Below, piece after piece: positions 9,989 to 19,251 of a stretch of DNA of 64,000 bases (positions within the stretch are counted from its first letter, which is position 1; every line of letters starts with the position of its first letter). The position numbers and the translations under genes were made by a program. This DNA is from Brevundimonas naejangsanensis DSM 23858. Lineage in GTDB: Bacteria > Pseudomonadota > Alphaproteobacteria > Caulobacterales > Caulobacteraceae. The notes under the pieces were generated by a model. That model did not search any database, was not told the origin of the DNA, and was given only the letters and a program-made list of their open reading frames with translations. The stretch covers positions 62,001-126,000 of the forward strand of contig NZ_ATXN01000002.1 in assembly GCF_000421705.1 (NCBI RefSeq). The letters are read 5' to 3'.

Positions 9989-10773
9989 CCATCCACCCGA
10001 CCGCCGTGGTGGACGCCTCGGCGACCTTGGCGGACGGGGTCGAGATCGGCCCGTTCTGCACCGTGGGGCCGGGCGTGGCGCTGGCTTCCGGCGTGCGTCT
10101 GGTCAGCCATGTGGTGATCCAGCAGGATGTGAGCGTCGGCGCCAACACGACGGTTCACCCCTTCGCCGTCATCGGCGGCGATCCGCAGCACGGCGGCTAC
10201 AGGGGCGAGCCGGTGCGGCTGGAGATCGGCGAGAACAACCTGATCCGCGAGCACTGCACCTTCAACCGGGGCACGCCGCAGGGATCGGGCGTCACCCGCG
10301 TCGGCTCGAACAACCTGTTCATGACCGGCGCCCACGTCGGCCACGACTGCGTGGTCGGCGACAGCGTCACCATGGCCAACAACGCCACCCTGGGCGGCCA
10401 CGTCCATGTCGGCGACAAGGTGTTCCTCGGCGGCCTGTGCGCCATCCATCAGAACGGCCGCGTCGGGCAGGGCGCCATCGTCGGCGGTCTGGCCGCCGTG
10501 ACGCGCGACGTCATTCCTTACGGCTCGGTCTGGGGCAATCACGCCAGCCTGCACGGACTCAACCTGATCGGGCTGAAGCGCAAGGGCTACGGCAAGGACG
10601 CGGTGCGCCGCCTGCTGGCCGCCTATCGCGACCTGTTCGAGGGCGAAGGGGTCTTCGCTGAGCGTCTGGACCGGGTCGAGGCGAACTACGCCGACCTGCC
10701 CGAGATCATGGAGATCACCGCCTTCATCCGTGACGGCGGCAAGCGCCCGCTGTGCCTGCCGGGCGCGGAATGA
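9985..10773 (+). CDS. lpxA: UDP-N-acetylglucosamine O-acyltransferase
   Basis: First committed step of lipid A synthesis: transfer of a 3-hydroxyacyl chain from ACP to UDP-GlcNAc. The 262-aa product is made of hexapeptide repeats for the first two thirds and ends in the helical LpxA C-terminal domain. The MTGAHVGHDC segment supplies the catalytic His. It starts with GTG in a GTGA overlap with the fabZ stop and ends in a 4-nt overlap with lpxI. Confidence 0.96.
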   Translation: MTIHPTAVVDASATLADGVEIGPFCTVGPGVALASGVRLVSHVVIQQDVSVGANTTVHPFAVIGGDPQHGGYRGEPVRLEIGENNLIREHCTFNRGTPQGSGVTRVGSNNLFMTGAHVGHDCVVGDSVTMANNATLGGHVHVGDKVFLGGLCAIHQNGRVGQGAIVGGLAAVTRDVIPYGSVWGNHASLHGLNLIGLKRKGYGKDAVRRLLAAYRDLFEGEGVFAERLDRVEANYADLPEIMEITAFIRDGGKRPLCLPGAE

Positions 10774-11609
10774 CGACCGCGCCCAAGCTGGCCTTGATCG
10801 CGGGTTCGGGCGATCTGCCCATCCGCGTCGCCCAGCGCTGCGAGGCCGAGGGGCGCGAGGTCTTCATCATCCGCCTGAGGGGCTTCGCCGACGCCCACCT
10901 GCACCGTTGGCCGGGACAGGACTTCGGCATGGCCGAGATCGGCAAGATCGTGAAGGCCATGCGGGCCGAGGGCTGTCGCGCGGTCTGTCTGGCGGGCTAC
11001 GTTAACCGCCCGGATTTCAAGACGTTGAAGCCCGATCTTAAGGGTGCATCCCTGCTGCCCGGCATCATCGCGGCGGCGTCAAAGGGCGACGACGCCCTGT
11101 TGCGCAAGATTCTGTCGGTATTCGAGGACGAAGGCTTCGCCGTCGAGGGCGCGGACGACATTCTGGGCGGCGAGATGCTGGCGGCGGGTGCGCTGGGCCG
11201 CGTGGCGCCGACGGCGGAGCAACTGGCGGACCTGGAGAAGGCGCTGCACGTCGCTGAAAAATCAGGCGAACTGGATATCGGTCAGGGCGCGGTCGTCTGC
11301 GACGGACTGGTGCTGGCGGTCGAGGCTCAGGAAGGCACGGACGAGATGCTGCGCCGCGTGGCGGGTCTGCCCGCCGACCTGCGCGGCTCGCCCGGCTTTG
11401 CGCGCGGCGCGCTGGGCAAGGCGCCCAAGCCGATCCAGGATCTGCGCGTCGACATGCCCGTTATCGGGCCGACGACGGTCGAACTGGCCGCTGCTGCGGG
11501 TCTGGCCGGGATCGGCGGGTTCGAGGGGCGGCTGATCGTCATCGACCACGAAGGTCTGGTTGAGGCGGCCGACCGTCTGGGCCTGTTCGTGTGGGGAGAG
11601 CCGCGATGA
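10770..11609 (+). CDS. lpxI: UDP-2,3-diacylglucosamine pyrophosphatase LpxI
   Basis: Hydrolyses UDP-2,3-diacylglucosamine to lipid X in alphaproteobacteria, which use LpxI instead of LpxH. The 279-aa protein has the DUF1009 layout: an N-terminal LIAGSGDLPIRVA segment, a linker, and a C-terminal catalytic half with KAPKPIQDLRVDMPVIGP and TVELAAAAGLAGI. I start it at 10770 in the ATGA overlap with lpxA rather than at an upstream in-frame ATG inside lpxA. It lies between lpxA and lpxB, the conserved position. Confidence 0.94.
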   Translation: MTTAPKLALIAGSGDLPIRVAQRCEAEGREVFIIRLRGFADAHLHRWPGQDFGMAEIGKIVKAMRAEGCRAVCLAGYVNRPDFKTLKPDLKGASLLPGIIAAASKGDDALLRKILSVFEDEGFAVEGADDILGGEMLAAGALGRVAPTAEQLADLEKALHVAEKSGELDIGQGAVVCDGLVLAVEAQEGTDEMLRRVAGLPADLRGSPGFARGALGKAPKPIQDLRVDMPVIGPTTVELAAAAGLAGIGGFEGRLIVIDHEGLVEAADRLGLFVWGEPR

Positions 11610-12772
11610 GCCGTCCGCTGAAGGTCATGTTGGTGGCGGCCGAGGCCTCGGGCGATGCATTGGGCGCCGGTCTGGCGCGGGCGCTGAAGGCGCGGCTGGG
11701 CAAGGACGTGGTCTTCGTCGGCGTGGGCGGCCCCAAGATGGCGGCTGAGGGCGTCGAGAGCCCCTTCGACATCGCCGAACTGTCGATCCTGGGCTGGATC
11801 GAGGGGCTGAAGGCCTACGGACGGGTCAAGAAGCGCGTGGCCGAGACGGCGGCGCTGGCGGCGGCGGAGAAGCCGGACGCCGTGGTTCTGATCGACAGCT
11901 GGGGCTTCACCATCCGCGTGGCTCAGGCGATCCGCGCCGCCTCGCCGAAGACGCCGCTGATCAAATACGTCGGGCCGCAGGTCTGGGCCTCGCGGCCGGG
12001 GCGGGCCAAGACGCTGGCGGGGGCGGTGGATCACCTGCTGGCCCTCTATGTGCTGGACGCGCCGTGGTTCGAGAAGGCGGGTCTGCCGACGACAGTCGTC
12101 GGCTCACAGGCGCTGCACGTCGACATGGCGGGGGCCGACGGCGCCCGCTTCCGCGCGGCGCGAGGCATTACGGCGGATGCGCCGCTACTGCTGGTCCTGC
12201 CGGGCAGTCGCCCAAGCGAGATCACGCGCATGACGCCTGTCTATGAGCAGGCGGTGAAGCAGTTGAAGGCGCAGATTCCGGGGCTGGAGATCGCCGTCGT
12301 CGCGGCGGGCACGGTCGCCGCCGACGTGGCGGGCCGCGTCGCCGCCTGGCCGTTCCGCGCCCATGTCGTGCAGGAGGCCGACAAGTACGACGCGATGAAG
12401 GCTGCAAACGCCGCCCTGGCCACCAGCGGCACGGTTTCGACCGAACTGGCGCTGGCGGGCGCGCCGATGGTCATCGCCTATAAGATCGACGGGCTGAGCT
12501 ACGTCCTGATGAAGCGGCTGGTGACGGCCAAGCACATCACCCTGTTCAACATCGCCGCCGACGAGGCCATCGCGCCCGAGTTCATCCAGCACGAGGCGAC
12601 GCCGCAGGCGCTTGCCAAGGTGGTGGGGCGGCTACTGACCGATCCCGAGGCGGCGGCCGATCAGGCGCGCCGTCAGACCGAGGCTCTGGACCTGATGGGG
12701 CGCGGCGGGCCGGACCCGTCGGAACTGGCGGCCGATGCCGTGCTGCGGGTGATCGCGACGAAGGCGGGCTGA
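11606..12772 (+). CDS. lpxB: Lipid-A-disaccharide synthase
   Basis: Glycosyltransferase family 19 enzyme joining lipid X and UDP-diacylglucosamine into the lipid A disaccharide at the inner membrane. The 388-aa product has the VAAEASGDALGAGL start, GVGGPKM, YVGPQVWASRPGR and the LPGSRPSEI nucleotide-binding motif, with TSGTVSTELALAGAPMV near the C-terminus. The start at 11606 overlaps the lpxI stop by 4 nt. It ends the long operon; a REPIN-like inverted repeat follows. Confidence 0.96.
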   Translation: MSRPLKVMLVAAEASGDALGAGLARALKARLGKDVVFVGVGGPKMAAEGVESPFDIAELSILGWIEGLKAYGRVKKRVAETAALAAAEKPDAVVLIDSWGFTIRVAQAIRAASPKTPLIKYVGPQVWASRPGRAKTLAGAVDHLLALYVLDAPWFEKAGLPTTVVGSQALHVDMAGADGARFRAARGITADAPLLLVLPGSRPSEITRMTPVYEQAVKQLKAQIPGLEIAVVAAGTVAADVAGRVAAWPFRAHVVQEADKYDAMKAANAALATSGTVSTELALAGAPMVIAYKIDGLSYVLMKRLVTAKHITLFNIAADEAIAPEFIQHEATPQALAKVVGRLLTDPEAAADQARRQTEALDLMGRGGPDPSELAADAVLRVIATKAG

Positions 12773-12782
12773 TCCCTTACTC

Positions 12783-12914
12783 CCCGCTCATCCCGGCGGA
12801 CGCCGGGATCCAGTAAGAACCACGCGCGCAGTTTTTAGTGAACCGAGCCTGGGACGGCCATGGCTGCGGCCTTAGCCAAAGCACTGGATCCCGGCGTCCG
12901 CCGGGATGAGCGGG
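12783..12914. repeat. REPIN-like perfect 31-bp inverted repeat
   Basis: Two 31-bp arms, 12783-12813 and 12884-12914, are exact reverse complements separated by 70 bp. Each arm also contains a small internal palindrome (TCCCGGCG, GA, CGCCGGGA). This is the layout of a REP doublet (REPIN). It fills the space between the convergent lpxB and trpC ends and could serve as a bidirectional terminator. The right arm ends 10 bp before the trpC stop codon. Confidence 0.85.
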
Positions 12915-12923
12915 AAGAGGAGC

Positions 12924-13727
12924 TTAGGCCAGCAAGGCCCGGGTCGCGGCTTCGACGTCCGCCTGTCGCATCAGGCTTTCGCCGACCAGCAGGGCGCGGG
13001 CCCCCGCATCCGCCCCTCGCGCTACATCCTCTGGCGTAAACAGGCCGCTTTCGGCGACCAGCAAAGCGCCGTTAGGGCTCATCGCCGCCAGGCGCTCGGT
13101 CGTCGCCAGATCGACCTCGAAGGTTCGCAGCGAGCGGTTGTTGACGCCGATCAGGGCGTCGTCGCGGCCCTGAACCAGTTTGGCGGCGCGCGCCATTTCG
13201 TCGGCGTCGTGGGTCTCGATCAGAGCGTCCATGCCCCAGCGGGTCGCCTCGGCCAGCAGGTCTGCGGCCAGGGCGTCGTCCACCATGTCCATGATGATCA
13301 GGATGCAGTCGGCGCCCAGCGCCCGGCTCTCGGCCACCTGCCACGCATCGACCAGAAAGTCCTTGCGCAGGCAGGGCAGGGCGGCGGCCGCGCGTGCGGC
13401 GGTCAGATAGGCGTCGTCACCCTGAAAGCTGGGGCCGTCGGTCAGGACGGACAAGCAGGAGGCGCCGCCGCGTTCATAAGCCTGCGCGAGGGCGGGCGGG
13501 TTGAAGTCGGCGCGGATCAGGCCCTTGGAGGGGCTGGCCTTTTTGATCTCGGCGATCAGGGCCGGGCGGCCGGTTTCGGCGAAACGTCTGGCCAGGGCGG
13601 CGCGGAAACCGCGCGGGGCCGTAGCCTCTTTCGCGCGGGCCTCGATCGCGTCCTGCGAAACGGCGGCCTTGCGGGCGGCGACATCCTCGCGCTTGTAGGC
13701 GGCGATGCGGTCCAGAACGTCGCTCAT
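12924..13727 (-). CDS. trpC: Indole-3-glycerol phosphate synthase
   Basis: Fourth step of tryptophan synthesis, ring closure of CdRP to indole-glycerol phosphate. A TIM barrel of 267 aa with [12 protein letters not shown] near residue 80, [27 protein letters not shown] and [12 protein letters not shown], which hold the catalytic Lys and Glu residues. It is last in the minus-strand trpE-trpG-trpD-trpC order and shares one base with the trpD stop (TGATG). Confidence 0.96.
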   Translation of the reverse strand: MSDVLDRIAAYKREDVAARKAAVSQDAIEARAKEATAPRGFRAALARRFAETGRPALIAEIKKASPSKGLIRADFNPPALAQAYERGGASCLSVLTDGPSFQGDDAYLTAARAAAALPCLRKDFLVDAWQVAESRALGADCILIIMDMVDDALAADLLAEATRWGMDALIETHDADEMARAAKLVQGRDDALIGVNNRSLRTFEVDLATTERLAAMSPNGALLVAESGLFTPEDVARGADAGARALLVGESLMRQADVEAATRALLA

Positions 13728-14764
13728 CAGGCGTCCTCGTCTTCGATCGGCGCGTGGGAGACGCGCACCAGTTCAGCCAGGGCGGCGGCGGCGCGGCCGT
13801 CGTCGATGACGGCGGCGGCCAGTTCGGCGCCCGATTTCAGGTCCTCGGCCCGCCCGGCCACTACAAGGGCGGCTGCGGCGTTCAGCAGGACGATGTCGCG
13901 GTAGGGACCGCGCTCGCCCGCCAGCAGGGCGGTCAGGGCCGCCGCATTATGCTCGGCGTCGCCGCCGCGCAGGTCGTCCAGCGTCGACAGCGGCAGGCCG
14001 GCGTCGGCGGGCGTGACGGTGAAGCGGCGGACGACGCCGTCCTTCCACTCGGCCACCTCAGTCGGGCCTGTGGTGGTCAGTTCGTCCAGACCCTGACCGT
14101 TGACGGTCCAGGCGCGCCGGGCGCCCAGTCGGCCCAGAACCTCGGCTAGCGGCTCCAGCAGGGCAGGGTCGTAGACGCCCATCACCTGATGCGTCGCGCC
14201 CGCCGGATTGCACAGCGGCCCCAGCAGGTTGAATACCGTGCGGAAGCCGATCTCGCCGCGCACCGGCCCGACGTGACGCATGGCCCCGTGATAGGTCGGC
14301 GCGAACAGGAAGGCGATGCCCGCCTGATCCAGCGCCCGCGCCTGCTGGGCGGGCGTGGCGTCCAGATTGACCCCCAGCGCAGCCAGAACGTCGGACGAAC
14401 CGGACTTGGAGCTGATGGCGCGGTTGCCGTGCTTGGCGACCTTCAGCCCTGCGCCCGCCAGAACGAAAGAGGCCGCCGTCGAGACGTTATAGGTGTGCTG
14501 GCCGTCGCCGCCGGTGCCGCAGGTGTCGATCACCTGATCGAACGGGTGGTTCAGCGACAGGGCGGCCTCGCGCATGGCGCTGGCGAAGGCGACGATCTCG
14601 TCCACCGTCTCGCCGCGGATGCGCAGGGCGGTGACGGCGGCGGCGACCTGGGACGGGGTCGGTTCGCCGCGCAGGCAGGCGGCGAAGAAGGCCTTGGCCT
14701 CGTTCAGGGTCAGCACCTGTCCATCGACCAGCTTGGCCAGCAGGGGCTTGATGCTGTCCATCAC
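13727..14764 (-). CDS. trpD: Anthranilate phosphoribosyltransferase
   Basis: Second step of tryptophan synthesis, joining anthranilate to PRPP. The 345-aa protein has the [13 protein letters not shown]-binding loop, the [17 protein letters not shown] segment and the [18 protein letters not shown] region. The GTG at 14764 lies in a GTGA overlap with the trpG stop; the next codon is ATG and could also be used. Coupled translation with trpG and trpC is likely. Confidence 0.96.
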   Translation of the reverse strand: MMDSIKPLLAKLVDGQVLTLNEAKAFFAACLRGEPTPSQVAAAVTALRIRGETVDEIVAFASAMREAALSLNHPFDQVIDTCGTGGDGQHTYNVSTAASFVLAGAGLKVAKHGNRAISSKSGSSDVLAALGVNLDATPAQQARALDQAGIAFLFAPTYHGAMRHVGPVRGEIGFRTVFNLLGPLCNPAGATHQVMGVYDPALLEPLAEVLGRLGARRAWTVNGQGLDELTTTGPTEVAEWKDGVVRRFTVTPADAGLPLSTLDDLRGGDAEHNAAALTALLAGERGPYRDIVLLNAAAALVVAGRAEDLKSGAELAAAVIDDGRAAAALAELVRVSHAPIEDEDA

Positions 14765-15369
14765 ACGCTCGCCGGATTCTTCAGGCTGGAATGGCGCTTG
14801 ACGCCCGCCAGATCCAGGAAATTGGCGATCATCGCATGGCCGTGCTCGGTGGCGATGGATTCCGGGTGGAACTGGACGCCGTGGATCGGGCGCGTGCGGT
14901 GCGACAGGCCCATGATCTCGCCGTCCTCGGTCCAGGCGGTGACCTCCAGCGCGTCGGGCAGGGTTTCGCGGCGCACGGCCAGCGAATGATAACGCGTCGC
15001 TGTGAAGGGCGAGGGCAGGCCGCCGAAGACGCCGCGCCCTTCGTGCAGGATAGGCGAGGTCTTGCCGTGCATCAGGGTCTTGGCGCGCACCACCTCGCCG
15101 CCGAAGGCTTGGCCGATCGACTGGTGACCCAGGCAGACGCCCAGGATGGGCATGGTCTCAGCCGCCGTCTCGATCAGCGACAGGCAGATGCCCGCCTGAT
15201 CCGGCGCGCAGGGGCCGGGCGACAGCAGGACGGCCTCGGGCTGAAGGGTCCAGGCTTCCTCGACGGTCAGGTCGTCATTGCGGACGACGTGTGTCTGGGC
15301 GCCCAACTCCGCGAGGTAGTGGACGAGGTTGTAGGTGAAGCTGTCGTAGTTATCGACGACGAGGATCAT
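14761..15369 (-). CDS. trpG: Anthranilate synthase glutamine amidotransferase subunit
   Basis: Class I glutamine amidotransferase that supplies ammonia to TrpE. The 202-aa product has the nucleophile Cys79 in GVCLGHQ and the His and Glu of the triad in VQFHPES near the C-terminus. A TrpG-only length argues against dual use as a fused TrpGD. About 310 bp separate it from trpE, and a small ORF on the other strand occupies that gap. Confidence 0.95.
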   Translation of the reverse strand: MILVVDNYDSFTYNLVHYLAELGAQTHVVRNDDLTVEEAWTLQPEAVLLSPGPCAPDQAGICLSLIETAAETMPILGVCLGHQSIGQAFGGEVVRAKTLMHGKTSPILHEGRGVFGGLPSPFTATRYHSLAVRRETLPDALEVTAWTEDGEIMGLSHRTRPIHGVQFHPESIATEHGHAMIANFLDLAGVKRHSSLKNPASV

Positions 15370-15493
15370 GGCGAAGGCTTCTTGAAGACGGGGAGGCAGG
15401 GCGGCCCAAGCATGGAAGGCAAACGGGCCGATTGAAAGCGGACGTTAAGCTGTCCGGGCGATAGAGGGGCATCGCCATCGGAAGAAATCCGTC

Positions 15494-15682
15494 TTGACCC
15501 CTGTAGAATGCATCCGTGACGCTCGAGCCCTGTTGAACGAGGCGCCCGTCGAACAACCCAAGCCGCTGCGCCTGCTGGCGGCTGCCGCCTTCGCCGCGAC
15601 GACGGCGGTCCTTCTGGCCGGGACCATGGTCGTGGGCCCAGGCATATCATTTGACCAGGCTGCCATGGTTTCCAATCCCTAG
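15494..15682 (+). CDS. Putative 62-aa single-pass membrane protein
   Basis: Small frame on the strand opposite to the trp genes, in the trpE-trpG gap. It starts with TTG after a GGAAGAA site and encodes a charged N-terminal helix (about residues 5-22) followed by one hydrophobic segment (about residues 25-48). Third codon positions are G/C-rich like real genes here. Its 3' end overlaps the trpE stop by 4 nt. I recognise no family. An ORF on the other strand overlaps most of it, so the coding assignment is tentative. Confidence 0.4.
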   Translation: MTPVECIRDARALLNEAPVEQPKPLRLLAAAAFAATTAVLLAGTMVVGPGISFDQAAMVSNP

Positions 15683-17196
15683 CCGTCGGAACCTTGGCCG
15701 CGCGTGGTCGCAGTGAAACGCCAGGCGTCCTCGGCCGCTTTCATCGGAGCGCGGGCTTTAGCCAGAGTTTCAGCATACTCCGCGGCCGGGTCGCTGTCGG
15801 CGACGACGCCTGCGCCCGCCTGAACGAAGATCTGGCCCTTGGCGAACATGGCGGTGCGCAGGACGATGCAGATGTCCGCCTCGCCATTGGCCGAGATATA
15901 GCCGACGCCGCCGCCGTAGCCGACTCCGCGCTTTTCGGTCTCAAGTTCGTCGATGACCTCCATCGCCCGAACCTTGGGCGCGCCCGACAGCGTGCCGGCG
16001 GGCAGGGCGGCTAGCAGGGTGTCCACCGCGTCCAGCTTGGGATCGGCGTCGCCGTTCACGTTGGAGACGATGTGCATGACCTGGCTGTAGCGCTCGACCA
16101 CGAAGCTTTCGGTCACCTCGACCGAACCGGGCTTGGAGACGCGGCCCACGTCGTTACGGCCCAGGTCCAGCAGCATCAGATGCTCGGCCCGTTCCTTGGG
16201 ATCGGCCAGAAGTTCGACTTCCAGCGCCTTGTCCTGCTCGGGCGTGGCGCCGCGCGGACGGGTGCCCGCCAGCGGGCGGATGGTGACGCGCCCGTCCTTC
16301 AGCCGGACCAGGATTTCCGGGCTGGAGCCCGCCAGCTGGAAATCCACATAGTCGAGGAAGAACAGATAGGGCGACGGGTTGCCGCGACGCAGCGACCGAT
16401 AGAAGGCGAACGGGTCCAGGGCCCACGGCGCCGAGAAACGGTGCGCCAGCACGACCTGGAAGATGTCGCCGGCGACGATGTAGTCCTTGGCCCGCGCCAC
16501 CATGCGGCCGAAGGCGGCCTCGTCCACGTCCGAGTGGAAATCGGGCGCCGCAACCGGCTCGACCTCGCGCTGGATCGGCAGGGGCCCGCGCAGGCGGTCC
16601 TCGAAGTCCTCCAGCCGGGCCTCGGCGGCTGTGTAGGCCTGATCCGGGTCTGTCACAGTGTCGGGATAGGCGGCGGCGATCAGGACGATTTCGTGTTTCA
16701 CCGAATCGAAGATGGCGACCAGCGCCGGACGCGCCATCACCGCGTCGGACAGGTCCAGCGGGTCGGGGTTAGCCGGGCCCAGCGGCTCCAGCAGCCGCAC
16801 CATGTCGTAACCGAAGACCCCGAACAGACCGGCGGCCATGGGGGGCAGGTCAGCGGGCAGCTCGAACTTCGTCGCCGCGATCAGGGCGCGCAGGGATTCC
16901 AGCGCGGGCCGGTCTTCGGGCGTGAAGGTTTCCGACAGGACGTCGGCGCCGCGCGCGATCTCGGCCTTGCCGTCCCGGCAGCGCCAGACCACGTCCGGCG
17001 ACAGGGTGACGAAGGAATAGCGGCCGTTGACGGCTCCGCCTTCGACCGACTCGAACAGGCTGGCGTAGCGCCGCCCATGCCCGACCTTCAGGAAGGCCGA
17101 GACGGGGGTCTCCAGATCATCAATCAGGCGGCGGACCAGAACCTGAGGGCGGCCCGCCGTCAGGCCGGCGATGAAGGCGTCGCGTTCTTGCTGCAT
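15679..17196 (-). CDS. trpE: Anthranilate synthase component I
   Basis: Chorismate-binding subunit that makes anthranilate with TrpG ammonia. The 505-aa protein has the N-terminal TrpE domain with the tryptophan feedback pocket region (LFESVEGG) and the C-terminal chorismate-binding domain with FQVVLAHRF, IRPLAGTRPRG, ERAEHLMLLDLGRND, GTLSGAPKVRAMEVID and GYGGGVGYI. Its start shares one base with the stop of the PpiD-type gene (TAATG), so it is translated from the same transcript. No leader peptide or attenuator was seen. Confidence 0.96.
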   Translation of the reverse strand: MQQERDAFIAGLTAGRPQVLVRRLIDDLETPVSAFLKVGHGRRYASLFESVEGGAVNGRYSFVTLSPDVVWRCRDGKAEIARGADVLSETFTPEDRPALESLRALIAATKFELPADLPPMAAGLFGVFGYDMVRLLEPLGPANPDPLDLSDAVMARPALVAIFDSVKHEIVLIAAAYPDTVTDPDQAYTAAEARLEDFEDRLRGPLPIQREVEPVAAPDFHSDVDEAAFGRMVARAKDYIVAGDIFQVVLAHRFSAPWALDPFAFYRSLRRGNPSPYLFFLDYVDFQLAGSSPEILVRLKDGRVTIRPLAGTRPRGATPEQDKALEVELLADPKERAEHLMLLDLGRNDVGRVSKPGSVEVTESFVVERYSQVMHIVSNVNGDADPKLDAVDTLLAALPAGTLSGAPKVRAMEVIDELETEKRGVGYGGGVGYISANGEADICIVLRTAMFAKGQIFVQAGAGVVADSDPAAEYAETLAKARAPMKAAEDAWRFTATTRGQGSDG

Positions 17197-19121
17197 TACT
17201 TCTTGGCGGGAGCGGCCGGGGCCGCCGCCGGAGCGGCGGGGGCCTCGACGCCCAGGGCCTGAAGGGCCAGGGCCGGATCGTTGCGCGACTTGGTGCGCGC
17301 GGCGGCGGCGGCGATGGTGCGGTCAGCCATCGTGTTGGCCAGTTCCTCGGTCAGGCGCGGACGAGCCTGCTCGGCCAGCGGCGCCGCCAGAGCCGGATCA
17401 GCGGCGTGGATGGCGTCGACACGGCCGACGACGAAGCTGTCCTGGGCCTGCTGGCCCGAGAAGACCTGACCCTTGGCCTGACCGAACAGACCGCGCAGCA
17501 CGCCATCGCCGACCTGAGCCTGCGACTCGCGGCTTTGCTGGACGGCGGTGCGGACCGTCAACTGGACGCCTGCGTCGGCGGCGACCTTGGCGATGTCTTC
17601 GCCGGCGCGGACGCGACCGGCCAGCTCTTCGGCCTTGGCCGACAGCAGGCGGGCGTTTTCACGCATCGTCCATTGCTGGCCCAGCGGCGCGCGCACCTCG
17701 TCCAGCGTGGGCAGGGCCGACGGGCGGATTTCGTCCAGACGGACGGCGAAATACTGACCGTCGCCGGCGTCGATGACGTCGCTCTCGCCGCCCTTGGACA
17801 GGGCGTAGGCGCTTTCCAGAACCTGACGCGGGGCGTTCATCGGCTGGCCGTCCGGCAGTTGGCCCTGTTCGGTGAAGGGCGGCAGCTGGATCACGCGAGC
17901 CTTGGCGGCGGTCGCGGCGTCGGCCAGGTTCTTGCCTTCCTGACGCGCCTTCTCGAACTGTTCGACCTTGGCGTAGGTCGCGGCCTTCACAGCTTCGGCC
18001 TGAAGCTCCTGAACCACGGCGGCGCGGGCGGTTTCCAGCGACACGGCCTCGCCGGCCTGAATCGTGGCGACCTTGGCGACCGTGAAGCCCAGACGGCCCT
18101 GAATCGGCGCGGACACCTGATCGGCGGCCAGGGCGAAGACGGCGGCGCCGACGGCGGGGTCGCCCACGGCGGCCTGCGGCGTGGCCTTGTAGTCGCCCAG
18201 TTGAATGTTGTTGGCCTTAGCCACCTCGGCGGGGTTCTTACCAGCGCGCAGGTCGGCGGCGATCTTGTCGGCGGCTTCCTTGGTCGGGACCGTCAGGGTG
18301 ACGAAGGTGCGCTTTTCCGGTTCGGCCAGGGCGGCCTTGCGGAACTCATAACGCTCCTTGATCTGCTCTTCGGTGATCGCGGGGGGGGCGTCGTTCGGGC
18401 CGGGCGAGAACAGGACCAGAGAGATCATGCGGAACTCGGGGCTGCGCAGACGCGCCTCGTTTTCCTTCATAAAGGCGGTCAACTGCGCGTCGGTCGGAGC
18501 GCCGGCGCGGCCCGCCATGGCTTGAGTGACCGAGAACCAGCGGCCGTCGCGCGTTTCCAGCGCCTGGCCCGCAAGCAGGGCGGCGTAGACGCGCGGCGCC
18601 TGCAGGCCGGCGAAGACGGCCGATCCGACGTGGGCGGTGACATACTGGTCGCGCAGGTCGTCTTCCAGCATTTCGGACGTCAGGTTCTGCTGGGCCAGGG
18701 CCTGGGCGTACAGGTCTTTGTCGAACTGGCCCGTGATCTGGTTGAAGAAGGCGGGAATCTTGCGGATCTGAGCCAGGATCAGCTCCTTGCCCGGACGGAT
18801 GCCGGCCTTGTAGGCCCAGTCCAGGAAGCCCAGTCGTTGGGTCTGGCTGTCGAGATACTGCTGGTGCAGGTTCTCCTTGACCATGTCGTCATAGCTGACG
18901 GGACGACCGGCCTGCTCCTGAAGATTGGCGCGGACGCGCTCGAAGTCGGCGCGGAACTGGCCGGAATCGACGCTGCGGTCCCCGGCGCTGATGATGTGGC
19001 GCGGCCCCAGATTGGCGAAGATGTCGGATTGCGCCCCGACGATCAGGAAGCTGAGGATGATCAGGGCGAACAGGCCTGCGGCCCATTTCGACTTGGCGAA
19101 GTTTCGGAAGTACGTGATCAT
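17196..19121 (-). CDS. SurA N-terminal / PpiD-type periplasmic peptidyl-prolyl isomerase
   Basis: Membrane-anchored periplasmic foldase of the PpiD kind. The 641-aa product has a short cytoplasmic N-terminus, one membrane helix (about residues 13-32), a large SurA_N region to about residue 250 and a parvulin-like rotamase region near residues 250-360. It ends in an Ala/Pro-rich tail. I start it at 19121 (MITYFRNFAKS), as family members begin with this basic segment just before the helix; an in-frame codon at 19151 would extend it by 10 residues. The trpE start overlaps its stop, a linkage known in Caulobacterales. Confidence 0.88.
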   Translation of the reverse strand: MITYFRNFAKSKWAAGLFALIILSFLIVGAQSDIFANLGPRHIISAGDRSVDSGQFRADFERVRANLQEQAGRPVSYDDMVKENLHQQYLDSQTQRLGFLDWAYKAGIRPGKELILAQIRKIPAFFNQITGQFDKDLYAQALAQQNLTSEMLEDDLRDQYVTAHVGSAVFAGLQAPRVYAALLAGQALETRDGRWFSVTQAMAGRAGAPTDAQLTAFMKENEARLRSPEFRMISLVLFSPGPNDAPPAITEEQIKERYEFRKAALAEPEKRTFVTLTVPTKEAADKIAADLRAGKNPAEVAKANNIQLGDYKATPQAAVGDPAVGAAVFALAADQVSAPIQGRLGFTVAKVATIQAGEAVSLETARAAVVQELQAEAVKAATYAKVEQFEKARQEGKNLADAATAAKARVIQLPPFTEQGQLPDGQPMNAPRQVLESAYALSKGGESDVIDAGDGQYFAVRLDEIRPSALPTLDEVRAPLGQQWTMRENARLLSAKAEELAGRVRAGEDIAKVAADAGVQLTVRTAVQQSRESQAQVGDGVLRGLFGQAKGQVFSGQQAQDSFVVGRVDAIHAADPALAAPLAEQARPRLTEELANTMADRTIAAAAARTKSRNDPALALQALGVEAPAAPAAAPAAPAKK

Positions 19122-19251
19122 CGAAAAGAACCTGACGAGGGCCGGCGTCAAAGGGGCGCCAAGGGTCGCGTATAGGGGGTGCGGGGCCGCCGCCGCAAGT
19201 GAGGCCTGACGACATCTTGGCTTCTGTCGCGCTCGCCACTAGACAGGCCGC

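Noticed and set aside
17406..19175. 589-codon plus-strand frame opposite the PpiD-type gene
   Set aside because: Gly- and Leu-rich translation without a recognisable family; the opposite-strand gene has a membrane anchor and SurA-like domain.
19122..19251. Riboswitch or attenuator in the tpiA/PpiD-type spacer or before trpE
   Set aside because: No convincing structured leader, T-box or Trp-codon leader peptide could be seen.
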